Assembly (NCBI GenBank): GCA_934153655.1
Contig: CAKPFH010000011.1
Location: forward strand, 1 to 29,962
Length of the DNA: 29,962 nt
Source: an uncultured Bacilli bacterium
GTDB lineage: Bacteria; Bacillota_I; Bacilli_A; RF39; UBA660
Reading direction: 5' to 3'
In this document: positions 21,618 to 29,797 of the stretch, piece after piece
How the letters are laid out: each line of letters starts with the position of its first letter
Position numbering within the stretch: the stretch's first letter is position 1
The notes under the pieces: generated by a model
What the model was told of the DNA's origin: nothing
Database searches by the model: none
Seen by the model: the letters and a program-made list of their open reading frames with translations, nothing else
Made by a program: the position numbers and the translations under genes

Positions 21618-22898
21618 ATGGAAATAAAAAGTGATAAAAAACTTAAACTTTATGAGTCAAGTAATGGAGTTTGGCATATTATAGTTTTAAATAAGAAAGA
21701 TAATACAATATTAGTTAGTAGTGATTCTAATTTTATTGAAAATGAAGTTAAAGAAAACTATAACATTTTAATGGATATGTTTAAATTAGAAAAAAGTGAC
21801 GATTTTGGTGTTCAATTACAAACATTAAAAAACTTTCGTGTTTTAGTACCAGGTAAGAAAGATATAATTAAAAAATTAGAAATAACTAAAGATTATTTTA
21901 CAGTTACAAGAACCAATGGAGAAGAAACTTTCTCTTTAAGTGATTTTGAAAGTCGATCAGAATATGTAGAAGCTTTAGATGATATAATAAGCGAAATTAA
22001 GGATACTTATGCACCAATTTCTTATAGTAATATCATTGATTCAGGAATTATTCAAGATAAAACCTATAAAAAAGGATTAGGTGAAAAAATAAGTGATGCT
22101 TCTTTAAAAGTAAAAATGGGTATTAGTAACTTAAAAATAAATTATAAAAAAATTGTATCAATTGGAACTGCTGTAGCTTTAGTAGGTGTTGGCAGTTATG
22201 GAATCTATAAATTAGGTCAAAATAGTCAAAAATCTACGCCAGATAGTTCAATTGAAGATAACTATCAAGAAGATCCTAATAATTCATTCATTGAATTTGA
22301 ACCAAATTATGAACAACCGGCACCAAATCCAGATGAAGTTAATTCTATGGAAGTAATAAATAATGCAGGTGAAATAACACCAGTTGAAGCACCTGCTGAT
22401 ATGGACCAATTCTTTTATGAAAGTGAAGATTCTGCTATAAATATTGCTAATAATTTACATGATTCTGTTAATGAAAGACCAAGTGAAAGTGTATTAACTC
22501 ATTATGAAGAATTAGTAACTGATAATCCGTATGAAAAAGCATATGTACAATATTTTTCAGATCTTTTTAATGACTTGACAACAAGCTATCAAACGTCTAC
22601 AGATGATAAAACAGCTAAAGAACAATTAGATGCTAATATAATAGATACCAATAAAGAAGTAGTAAGATGTGTTCTTGAAGATGAATCAGTTGTTTGCCTA
22701 GTAGATGGTGATTATTATGACATAAGATTTAGTGAGTTATCACCTTATAGTCAAGAATTAGTTTTACAAGCAGCTCAAAATATTTATTTATTATTATTAG
22801 ATAAAACCTTTGAATACAATGGAATAACTTATGATAATGATACTTTATCTTCTCTATTATTAGAAACTTATGAAAATGTAGAAGCAAGAACTAGATAA
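21618..22898 (+). CDS. One-pass membrane protein of unknown function
   Basis: A 426-residue protein I do not recognise. Residues 1-175 form a cytoplasmic, charged domain with no signal peptide (strands such as VWHIIVLNKKDNTILVSSD, then helices). One membrane helix runs from about 179 to 198 (IVSIGTAVALVGVGSYGIYKLG). The outside part begins with an acidic, Pro/Asn/Ser-rich linker (about 200-265) and continues as a helical domain to the end. Two Cys 11 residues apart (RCVLEDESVVCL) could form a disulphide outside. GGAGG precedes ATG 21618. It has a consensus promoter and its own terminator, so it is probably well expressed. Confidence 0.75.
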   Translation: MEIKSDKKLKLYESSNGVWHIIVLNKKDNTILVSSDSNFIENEVKENYNILMDMFKLEKSDDFGVQLQTLKNFRVLVPGKKDIIKKLEITKDYFTVTRTNGEETFSLSDFESRSEYVEALDDIISEIKDTYAPISYSNIIDSGIIQDKTYKKGLGEKISDASLKVKMGISNLKINYKKIVSIGTAVALVGVGSYGIYKLGQNSQKSTPDSSIEDNYQEDPNNSFIEFEPNYEQPAPNPDEVNSMEVINNAGEITPVEAPADMDQFFYESEDSAINIANNLHDSVNERPSESVLTHYEELVTDNPYEKAYVQYFSDLFNDLTTSYQTSTDDKTAKEQLDANIIDTNKEVVRCVLEDESVVCLVDGDYYDIRFSELSPYSQELVLQAAQNIYLLLLDKTFEYNGITYDNDTLSSLLLETYENVEARTR

Positions 22899-22903
22899 CT
22901 ATT

Positions 22904-22926
22904 AACTACTCAAATGAGTAGTTTTT
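22904..22926 (+). terminator. Terminator after the 426-residue protein gene
   Basis: AACTACTCA (22904-22912) pairs perfectly with TGAGTAGTT (22915-22923), followed by TTT. Nine base pairs; clear. Confidence 0.88.
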
Positions 22927-22928
22927 AA

Positions 22929-22957
22929 TTGCATTTTTTAAGATATTGTGATATATC
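22929..22957 (+). promoter_or_regulatory. Possible promoter of the first transglutaminase-like gene
   Basis: TTGCAT (22929-22934), 17-base spacer, TATATC (22952-22957) with TGA before it. A second -10 candidate TATAAT lies at 22962-22967 but has no -35. Confidence 0.4.
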
Positions 22958-22978
22958 TAAATATAATGGAGGAGTTAT

Positions 22979-24520
22979 ATGAATATATTAATTCAAACTT
23001 TAGAAGATACTAATTATAAAACCATTTCTTTTTTTGATTTTTCCTTACAAAGAAGAAGAACTATTTCAGAAAATATTATTAAAAGTTTATTAAATGAAAA
23101 TATTTTAAAAAAATTATTAAATAATGCTGAAACAAATTTAGAAATTACTTATCAGGATACTTGTTTATTATTAATAAAAAGAGCTTATTTATTAGAAGCT
23201 ATTAATTCTTATTTAGAAAAATATTCTTTAGAAAAACCAAAAGAAATTAATCAATTAATATCTAAATATTCTTATTATAATTTATTAAATACAGATACTA
23301 TTTATCAAAAAGAAATAGATGGAACAAATTATAAAATGCCAACCAAAGATTTCTTTGATTTTTTAGAATTAGAAGATAATTATTATTCTTTATATACATC
23401 AGCTAAAGAAAATTATTTTCGAGGAATACCAATTAATATATTTATCTATGCCTTAATGGATTATTTTCAAGATATTTTAGGTAATTATATCTTACCAAAT
23501 GATATAAAACAAAGAATAATCGAATTAAAAGATCAAGTAATAGATTATGAAAGTGTTAATACTTATTTAAAAATATCTGATCCTTTTATAGATAAAGTTA
23601 AGATAAATACTTCTTTAAAAGAAAAAATGATCTTTGATAAATCTAATAAATTATTATCTATTTTCTTAACTTATTTAAATCTTTGTAAAACATTTACTTA
23701 TTCTAAAGATTATTATATTGATCCTTTATCAGATGAAGGTATGAAACATACTAAAATAGAAAGATTAGAAACTCTTAAAGAAGATAATAATGAATTAGTT
23801 TGTTTTGAATTTGTTTCTATTTTTAGTTCTTATTTAAAAGAATTAGGTATTAATTACCAAGTGGTTGAATTAAATGATCATAATGAACAAGTTAATATAG
23901 AATATGGTTATACTCATAATTATATAATTTTTCGTTTAGATAAATATTTAATTAAAATAGATCCAGTTGTTTCTGTTTTAGCAAGTGATTTAACCAATGC
24001 TAAGATTAATAATACTTTAAATGGCTTTGAATGTATTAATAAAAATTATAATACAAGACAAGAATTCTTAACTTATTTAAAAAAAGTATATCAAGTAATT
24101 AAACCTAATTTAGATGATATTTACTTACCTCAAACTAAGGTTATTAATAGTCAAGTTTTATCAATTAAAAAACAACAAATATTAGAAAGAATTGATAAAG
24201 TTTTAGCTAAAGCTAAAGAAAAAGATTTAAATAATGTTGATAAAATATCTTATATCCTAGGTTTGATAAAACTAGAATTTAATCTTGAAGAAAGAAATAC
24301 TTTAATTAATACTTGTTTAGTATCTGAAAATAATAAATTATTAATTGTTTTTACAATAAATGATTCTACTTATATGAATTTAGATAATACTTATTTAGTT
24401 CTTGATAATAATGCTTTAGAAATAATAAACAAAGAAGAATTAGAAACTAAAATTAATAATCATGTCTATGAATATATAAATGATCGAATAATTCCTGGAT
24501 TAAAATCTAAAAAGAAGTAG
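22979..24520 (+). CDS. Transglutaminase-like (papain-fold) protein, paralogue 1
   Basis: A 513-residue cytoplasmic protein with no signal peptide or membrane helix. A helical N-terminal half (1-230) precedes a core resembling the transglutaminase-like Cys-His-Asp fold. LCKTFTYSKDYY (235-246) matches the strand before the active site, Cys275 in NELVCFEFVSIFSSYLKELGI starts the active-site helix, His313 lies in YTHNYIIF, and Asp328 lies in YLIKIDPV. DLTNAKINNTLNGFECIN and RQEFLTYLKKVY follow and are shared with the next gene. Substrate and reaction are unknown: protease, amidase or transglutaminase activity are all possible. GGAGGAG precedes ATG 22979. It is strongly Asn/Lys/Ile-rich, as the base composition requires. 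Confidence 0.78.
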   Translation: MNILIQTLEDTNYKTISFFDFSLQRRRTISENIIKSLLNENILKKLLNNAETNLEITYQDTCLLLIKRAYLLEAINSYLEKYSLEKPKEINQLISKYSYYNLLNTDTIYQKEIDGTNYKMPTKDFFDFLELEDNYYSLYTSAKENYFRGIPINIFIYALMDYFQDILGNYILPNDIKQRIIELKDQVIDYESVNTYLKISDPFIDKVKINTSLKEKMIFDKSNKLLSIFLTYLNLCKTFTYSKDYYIDPLSDEGMKHTKIERLETLKEDNNELVCFEFVSIFSSYLKELGINYQVVELNDHNEQVNIEYGYTHNYIIFRLDKYLIKIDPVVSVLASDLTNAKINNTLNGFECINKNYNTRQEFLTYLKKVYQVIKPNLDDIYLPQTKVINSQVLSIKKQQILERIDKVLAKAKEKDLNNVDKISYILGLIKLEFNLEERNTLINTCLVSENNKLLIVFTINDSTYMNLDNTYLVLDNNALEIINKEELETKINNHVYEYINDRIIPGLKSKKK

Positions 24521-24546
24521 ATATTTTCTAGTTAATATGGTATAAT
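24518..24546 (+). promoter_or_regulatory. Promoter of the second transglutaminase-like gene
   Basis: TAGATA (24518-24523), 17-base spacer, TATAAT (24541-24546) preceded by TGG. The -35 includes the stop codon of paralogue 1. Confidence 0.5.
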
Positions 24547-24570
24547 AACTCCAATTTTATGAGGTGACTT

Positions 24571-26094
24571 ATGCCATTTTTTATTAATTCAAATGATTTG
24601 TTAAAATATATAAATACAAATGTATTAGATATAACAAATCCTGGTTTTGATCAAAAATTTAATTTAAATATTAATTTACTCCTAGATTTAATAGAAAATA
24701 ATGATTATTATACTAAATTAGTTAAAATTTTAAAAAATAATAATTCTAGTTATATAGAATTTTTTAGTACTAATTCTAATCAATTCTTTTTAAGATTACC
24801 AAAAGTAGTAGTAGTTCAAGGAATATTTAATTTAATTAACTCAGGTATTTTAGTAATAAATAAAAATATTAAAAGTAAATTAACTAATCTTAATAAATTA
24901 GTATCAATTAATAATTATTCTTATAAAGGTAAAAATCATACTTTTAAAGCTGATTTAAAAAGATATAATATACAAGTTTCTTATTACTTTGATTTTTTAT
25001 GTTTATCAGATAAGAAAATAGAAGAGTTTTTTAAATATAAGAATTTAAAATATAAAGGTATTAAAAAAAGATATTTTATTTATGGATTAATTACTTATTT
25101 TAAAGAGAATAAAATTTTAGTTAATTATTTATTTCCACTTCCTATTTTAACTAGAATAGAAAAAATAATTAAAATGGAATACTTTGATTATGAAAGTATA
25201 AATACTTATTTAGAAACTATTGATTATAATAAAAATATAAGTATTAATTCTGATCTTTTAAAGGAATTAACTTTGGATTTAAATAAGTATGATAATTTTT
25301 TAGAATTTCTTATGCATGTTTATATAAAAATGTGTAAAATGTTTACTTATGATGCTAGTTTTTATGCTAATAATCAAAGGGGAGAGATTGCTTTAAAACA
25401 TTCAGATATTAATAACTTAGTTAAGATAAATAAAGAAAATAATAAAATAGTTTGTTATGAATTTACAGGAATATTTGCTTATATTTTAAAAAAATTTCAT
25501 GTTAATTATCAAATTCATCAAGTAAATAATAAATATGGAAAATGCCATAATTATTTAAGCTTTAGATACCATCAATATATAGTTAAAGTAGATGCAGTTT
25601 TAGCTATTATGGAAAGTGATTTAACTGGAGCTAAAATTAATTTAGATATAGATGGTTTTTCTTGTTTAAATCAAAGTAGACAAACAAGACTTAAGTTTTT
25701 AGAACATTTAAAAAATGTTTATGTTAATGAACAAGAATTAGTTAATTTTAAAGATGATTTATTAACTAATTTAAGCATTATAAAAGATAAAATTAAAAAA
25801 TATAATTTAGAAATTATGGATGCTTTAGCATATATTATTTATCAAAAGAAATATATTTTAAGAAGTATTGAGGATAAAATAGTTATTATTAAAAAAAGAG
25901 ATAATAATGATTATAAACCTATTATGATATTAGCACTTAGAGAAGAAATAGGTAATTATAATTATATTATCTATGATTATCCAGATTTTTATATAGTATC
26001 AAGAGAAGAAATAATTAATAATTTTAATAATAATATTTATGGTTATATAAAAGAATATAATATACCAGGTATAGTAAAAGAGATCAAATTTTAA
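24571..26094 (+). CDS. Transglutaminase-like (papain-fold) protein, paralogue 2
   Basis: A 507-residue relative of the preceding gene, in tandem. Shared blocks in the same order are DYESINTYL (207-215; DYESVNTYL upstream), MCKMFTYDASFY (254-265), an LKHSDI block (275-280), NKIVCYEFTGIFAYILKK with Cys295, CHNYLSFR with His326, YIVKVDAV with Asp341, DLTGAKIN (350-357) and RLKFLEHLKNVY. The Cys, His and Asp are all kept in both copies while most other residues differ, which argues for selection on an active site. GAGGTGA precedes ATG 24571. The stop shares four bases with the clpP stop on the other strand. No export signal is seen. Confidence 0.78.
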   Translation: MPFFINSNDLLKYINTNVLDITNPGFDQKFNLNINLLLDLIENNDYYTKLVKILKNNNSSYIEFFSTNSNQFFLRLPKVVVVQGIFNLINSGILVINKNIKSKLTNLNKLVSINNYSYKGKNHTFKADLKRYNIQVSYYFDFLCLSDKKIEEFFKYKNLKYKGIKKRYFIYGLITYFKENKILVNYLFPLPILTRIEKIIKMEYFDYESINTYLETIDYNKNISINSDLLKELTLDLNKYDNFLEFLMHVYIKMCKMFTYDASFYANNQRGEIALKHSDINNLVKINKENNKIVCYEFTGIFAYILKKFHVNYQIHQVNNKYGKCHNYLSFRYHQYIVKVDAVLAIMESDLTGAKINLDIDGFSCLNQSRQTRLKFLEHLKNVYVNEQELVNFKDDLLTNLSIIKDKIKKYNLEIMDALAYIIYQKKYILRSIEDKIVIIKKRDNNDYKPIMILALREEIGNYNYIIYDYPDFYIVSREEIINNFNNNIYGYIKEYNIPGIVKEIKF

Positions 26095-26104
26095 TCTCTT
26101 TTTT
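26077..26104. terminator. Bidirectional terminator inside the overlapping ends of two genes
   Basis: AAAGAGAT (26077-26084) pairs perfectly with ATCTCTTT (26094-26101), loop of nine, with T residues following on both strands. The loop holds TTAA (26091-26094), which supplies the stop codon of both convergent genes. Confidence 0.8.
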
Positions 26105-26672
26105 CTAATATTTTATCAACTATTCCATAGGTAAGAGCTTCTTTGCTATCTAGAAAATAATCTCTTTCAGTATCTTTTTTAATTGTTTCTAAATCTTTAC
26201 CTGTATTATTTGCAAGTATTTGATTTAATTTATCTCTTAATTTTAATATTCTTTCAGCTACTATTTTAATTTCAGTTGCTTGACCATTAACACCACCTAG
26301 AGGTTGATGAATCATAACTTCAGCATTAGGTAAAATATATCTTTTACCTTTCTTACCACAAGATAACAAAAAGGCTCCCATTGAGGCTGACATACCAAGA
26401 CAAATAGTTGCAACATCACTTTTTATAAAATTCATTGTATCCATAATAGCCATGCCAGCTGTAATAGATCCACCTGGAGAATTAATATATAGACTAATAT
26501 CATCATGATTAATTGAATCTAAATACAATAGTTCAGAAACAACTACACTTGCTAAATTATCGTCAATTTCGCCTGATAATAAAATAATTCGATCTTTTAA
26601 AAGTCTTGAAAATATATCGTAACTACGTTCACCACTATTTTCCTTATCAACAATAACAGGAACTAAGTTCAT
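26091..26672 (-). CDS. clpP: ATP-dependent Clp protease proteolytic subunit
   Basis: Serine peptidase that forms the double-ring chamber degrading proteins fed by ClpX or ClpC; 193 residues, standard. The catalytic triad is Ser97 (GMSASMG), His122 (MIHQPLGG) and Asp171 (TERDYFLD), at the classical numbering. LYINSPGGSITAGMAI is the family block. A short N-terminal segment (MNLVPVIVDKENSGERSYDI) forms the axial gate. AGGTGAT precedes the start at 26672. Divergent from the nucleoside kinase gene; no clpX adjacent. Confidence 0.97.
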   Translation of the reverse strand: MNLVPVIVDKENSGERSYDIFSRLLKDRIILLSGEIDDNLASVVVSELLYLDSINHDDISLYINSPGGSITAGMAIMDTMNFIKSDVATICLGMSASMGAFLLSCGKKGKRYILPNAEVMIHQPLGGVNGQATEIKIVAERILKLRDKLNQILANNTGKDLETIKKDTERDYFLDSKEALTYGIVDKILEKRD

Positions 26673-26735
26673 TTTATCACCTATAATTAAAATATGTAAA
26701 TAGTTAAAAAATATACATACAAAATTATGAAACTA

Positions 26736-26744
26736 TGATATAAT
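26736..26744 (+). promoter_or_regulatory. Extended -10 promoter of the nucleoside kinase gene
   Basis: TGATATAAT (26736-26744). The -35 at 17 bases (CATACA, 26716-26721) matches only in part. Confidence 0.45.
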
Positions 26745-26767
26745 CTTTTTAGAATAAAGAGGTGTTT

Positions 26768-28417
26768 ATGCTAGAGAATATTAAAGTTTATGTAGATGAA
26801 AAAGAAGAAATAATTAAAAAAGGTATTACTTTACTTGAACTTAGTAAAATGTATGATAATATGTTTTTACATAAAATTATTATTGCTAAAGTAGATGGTG
26901 AGTATCATGAATTAAATGATCCTATTAATAAAACTTGTCATATTGAATTTTTTGATTTAACTGATAATTTTGCTAATCGAGTATACTTAAATGGTCTTGT
27001 ATATTTAACTAATTATTGTTTTAAAGAAGTATTTGGAACTAAGGGTTATTTAAATACTAAGCATTCAGCTGATAAAGGTTTATATATCGAGTCTAGTATT
27101 AAGTTAACAAGAGAAATGTTACAAATTCTAGAAGATAAGATGCAAGAAGTAGTTAAAGATAATTTAAGAATTCATAAAGTTACTATTTTAAGAGATGATG
27201 CTATTAATTATTTTAATGAAACTGGTGATGTTAAAAAAGCAGGTCTTTTAGAATTTATGACTAATACTTATGTTAATTTATATAGAATGGGTAATAGTTA
27301 TAATTATATGTTTAGTCTAATGCCAAGTGAAACTTCTTCTTTAAATGAATTTAAGTTAACTTATTTAAATGAAGATGGTTTTATATTACGTTATCCAACT
27401 ATTTATAATAATGGGGAAATACCAAGATATAAACATCATGCAAAACTATTTGAAGTTTTTAATGATTCTAAAAAATGGTCTAAATTAATGAATCTTGAAA
27501 CCTCAGTTGACTTAAATAGAAAAATAGTTGCTGGTAAAATAGGTGATTTAATTAAAATAAGTGAAGCTTTGTATACTAATAAATTGATGGAAGTTGCTAA
27601 AAATATTTCTTGTAGTAAAAAAATAAAAGTTATTTTATTATCAGGTCCATCTTCAAGTGGTAAAACAACAACTACTAAAAAACTTGCTATGTACTTATCA
27701 AGTTTTGGTTTAAAACCAAAGGTAATATCAATGGATGATTTCTTTGTTGAAAGAAAAGATACTCCTAAAAATGAAGAAGGAGAATATGACTTTGAATGTT
27801 TAGAAGCAATTGATCATGAATTATTTAATAAAACAATGGATAAACTATTAAAAGGTGAAGAAGTATTAATGCCTATGTTTAATTTTGTAACTGGTAAAAA
27901 AGAGTTTAAAGATAAAATGAAACTTGAAAAAGAAGATATTTTATTAATTGAAGGTATTCATTGTTTAAATCCTACTATACTTGAAAATATTGATTCTAGT
28001 AAGAAATTTAAAATTTATTTATCAGCATTAACCGAGATTAATATAGATGAAGATAATAGAATTTCAACAACTGATAATAGATTAATAAGAAGAATGATAA
28101 GAGACTATTATACAAGAGGGTATGCACCTGTTGATACTCTTGAAGTTTGGAAAAATGTAAGACTTGGAGAAGAAAAATATATTTTTCCTAATCAAGATGA
28201 AGCAGATATTACAATTAATACCGGACTTGTATATGAATTTCCGGTTTTAAAAGTTTATGCTTTGCCTCTTTTATATACTATTAAAAAGAATAGTCCTTAT
28301 TATGAAGATGCTAAAAGATTAATAAGACTTTTAGAAATATTTTTACCTGTTCCAAGTGAACATATACCAAATGATTCTATTTTAAGAGAATTTATTGGAG
28401 GAAGTTATTTTAAATAA
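26768..28417 (+). CDS. Nucleoside (uridine-type) kinase with TGS and tRNA-synthetase-like N-terminal domains
   Basis: A 549-residue protein of the Bacillota family joining a TGS-like domain (about 1-60), a region resembling the second additional domain of threonyl/alanyl-tRNA synthetases (about 60-210), and a uridine-kinase domain. The P-loop is GPSSSGKT (293-300). VISMDDFFVERKDTPKNEEGEYDFECLEAID carries the substrate-binding Asp pair, and LLIEGIHCLN is the Walker B region. It phosphorylates a nucleoside using ATP or GTP by family analogy. Uridine/cytidine salvage is the usual guess, and the function of the N-terminal domains is unknown. ATG 26768 has GAGGTG upstream; GTG 26762 would add two residues. 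gap follows 13 bases after the stop. Confidence 0.88.
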   Translation: MLENIKVYVDEKEEIIKKGITLLELSKMYDNMFLHKIIIAKVDGEYHELNDPINKTCHIEFFDLTDNFANRVYLNGLVYLTNYCFKEVFGTKGYLNTKHSADKGLYIESSIKLTREMLQILEDKMQEVVKDNLRIHKVTILRDDAINYFNETGDVKKAGLLEFMTNTYVNLYRMGNSYNYMFSLMPSETSSLNEFKLTYLNEDGFILRYPTIYNNGEIPRYKHHAKLFEVFNDSKKWSKLMNLETSVDLNRKIVAGKIGDLIKISEALYTNKLMEVAKNISCSKKIKVILLSGPSSSGKTTTTKKLAMYLSSFGLKPKVISMDDFFVERKDTPKNEEGEYDFECLEAIDHELFNKTMDKLLKGEEVLMPMFNFVTGKKEFKDKMKLEKEDILLIEGIHCLNPTILENIDSSKKFKIYLSALTEINIDEDNRISTTDNRLIRRMIRDYYTRGYAPVDTLEVWKNVRLGEEKYIFPNQDEADITINTGLVYEFPVLKVYALPLLYTIKKNSPYYEDAKRLIRLLEIFLPVPSEHIPNDSILREFIGGSYFK

Positions 28418-28430
28418 GAAAGGAAGATTT

Positions 28431-29429
28431 ATGAAAGTAGCAATTAATGGTTTTGGAAGAATTGGAAGATTATTATGTAGATTAATGGAAGGTACTGATT
28501 TAGAACTTGTTGCCATTAATGATTTGACTGATGCAAAACAATTAGCATATTTACTAAAATATGATACTAATCATGGTAATTATAGAATTGATGAGATTTC
28601 TTATGATGATGAGAATATAATTATTGGAGATAAGAAAATAAGAGTTTATAGTGAGGTTGATCCTAATAATTTACCATGGGATGAACTTGGTATTGATACA
28701 GTTTTTGAGTGTACTGGTCATTTTACTAGTTATGAAAAAGCTTTATCTCATATAAATGCTGGAGCTAAACATGTAATAGTATCAGCTCCATGCAAGGGAG
28801 ATGTTAAAACAATAGTTTATAATGTTAACCATGATACTTTAACTGGAGATGAAGATGTAATATCAGCTGCAAGTTGTACAACAAATTGTTTAGCACCTGT
28901 TTTAGATATTATTGAAAAAAATATTGGAATTTCTAGTGGTTATATGACAACGGTTCATGCATATACAAATGATCAAGTAACACTTGATGTTGCTCATAAA
29001 AAAGGAATTGAAGCAAGGCGTGGTCGTGCTTGTGCTATGAATATTGTTCCAACATCAACTGGAGCTGCTAGTGCTATTGGTAATGTTATACCAAGCTTGA
29101 AAGGTAAAATGAAAGGTATTGCTATGCGTGTACCTGTTTCAACTGGTTCTGTTGTTGATTTAGTTTTAAAATTAAATAAAAAAGTAAGTAAAGAAGAAAT
29201 TAATAAATTATTTGAAAATAATCAAAATGAAACGATTAAGATAACTTATGATCCAATTGTATCAAGTGATGTTATATCAAGTCATTATGGTTCTGTTGTT
29301 GATGGATTGTCAACTGATGTTTTAGATACAGAAGATAATTTAGTTAAAATAATTGCTTGGTATGATAATGAAATGGGTTATTCTTCTCAAATGATTAGAA
29401 CAGCTATGTACTTTGCTAGTAAGGAATAA
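28431..29429 (+). CDS. gap: Glyceraldehyde-3-phosphate dehydrogenase
   Basis: Glycolytic enzyme converting glyceraldehyde-3-phosphate, NAD and phosphate to 1,3-bisphosphoglycerate; 332 residues. It begins MKVAINGFGRIGRLLCR, and Asp32 in AINDL favours NAD over NADP. The catalytic Cys149 is in SAASCTTNCLAP at its classical number, with His in TTVHAYTNDQ. RRGRACAMNIVPTSTGAA binds phosphate. I chose ATG 28431 with AAGGAAG upstream; the frame from 28395 runs through the end of the kinase gene. pgk does not follow; a small membrane protein gene does. Confidence 0.98.
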   Translation: MKVAINGFGRIGRLLCRLMEGTDLELVAINDLTDAKQLAYLLKYDTNHGNYRIDEISYDDENIIIGDKKIRVYSEVDPNNLPWDELGIDTVFECTGHFTSYEKALSHINAGAKHVIVSAPCKGDVKTIVYNVNHDTLTGDEDVISAASCTTNCLAPVLDIIEKNIGISSGYMTTVHAYTNDQVTLDVAHKKGIEARRGRACAMNIVPTSTGAASAIGNVIPSLKGKMKGIAMRVPVSTGSVVDLVLKLNKKVSKEEINKLFENNQNETIKITYDPIVSSDVISSHYGSVVDGLSTDVLDTEDNLVKIIAWYDNEMGYSSQMIRTAMYFASKE

Positions 29430-29431
29430 AT

Positions 29432-29797
29432 ATGGATATAATTTTATATTATATAAGAGATAATATTGTAAGTGTTCATTACTTTATTTATGCTTTTGTT
29501 TGTTTATTTTTAATGTTTGCCATAATTGGTTATTTATTTAAACAAAAATATGCTAAACTTACCATAAATGTTAGTAGTAGCCAACCTAAAAAAGATAATA
29601 AAGAAAATGTAGCTAAACAAGTAAATCAAACTACTACTAAAAATAATCAAGTAGTTAATCAAACTCCAACAAATCAACCTAAAATTCCGGAAGTTAAACC
29701 AATGCCAGCTAATCCAAATAATCAAGTTAAGCCAACAATAACTCCAAATAATAATAATCAAATTAATCCAACAAAATTGAATAATCAAACTAAATGA
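29432..29797 (+). CDS. Small membrane-anchored protein with Asn/Gln/Pro/Thr-rich tail
   Basis: A 121-residue protein of unknown role. One hydrophobic helix (about 15-37) near the N-terminus is followed by a basic KQKYAK stretch. The rest, from about 47, is low complexity made of Asn, Gln, Pro, Thr, Lys and Val, with repeated VNQT, TNQP and NNQ motifs. It has no enzymatic motif. It starts two bases after gap stops, with AAGGAA as its site. The tail is predicted disordered; since the first helix is followed by positive charge, the tail is probably cytoplasmic. The fold and partner are unknown. Confidence 0.7.
   Translation: MDIILYYIRDNIVSVHYFIYAFVCLFLMFAIIGYLFKQKYAKLTINVSSSQPKKDNKENVAKQVNQTTTKNNQVVNQTPTNQPKIPEVKPMPANPNNQVKPTITPNNNNQINPTKLNNQTK

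Noticed and set aside
29534..29788. 84-codon minus-strand frame opposite the Asn/Gln-rich gene
   Set aside because: The Trp/Ile-rich translation is the antisense of the low-complexity tail, with no ribosome binding site.
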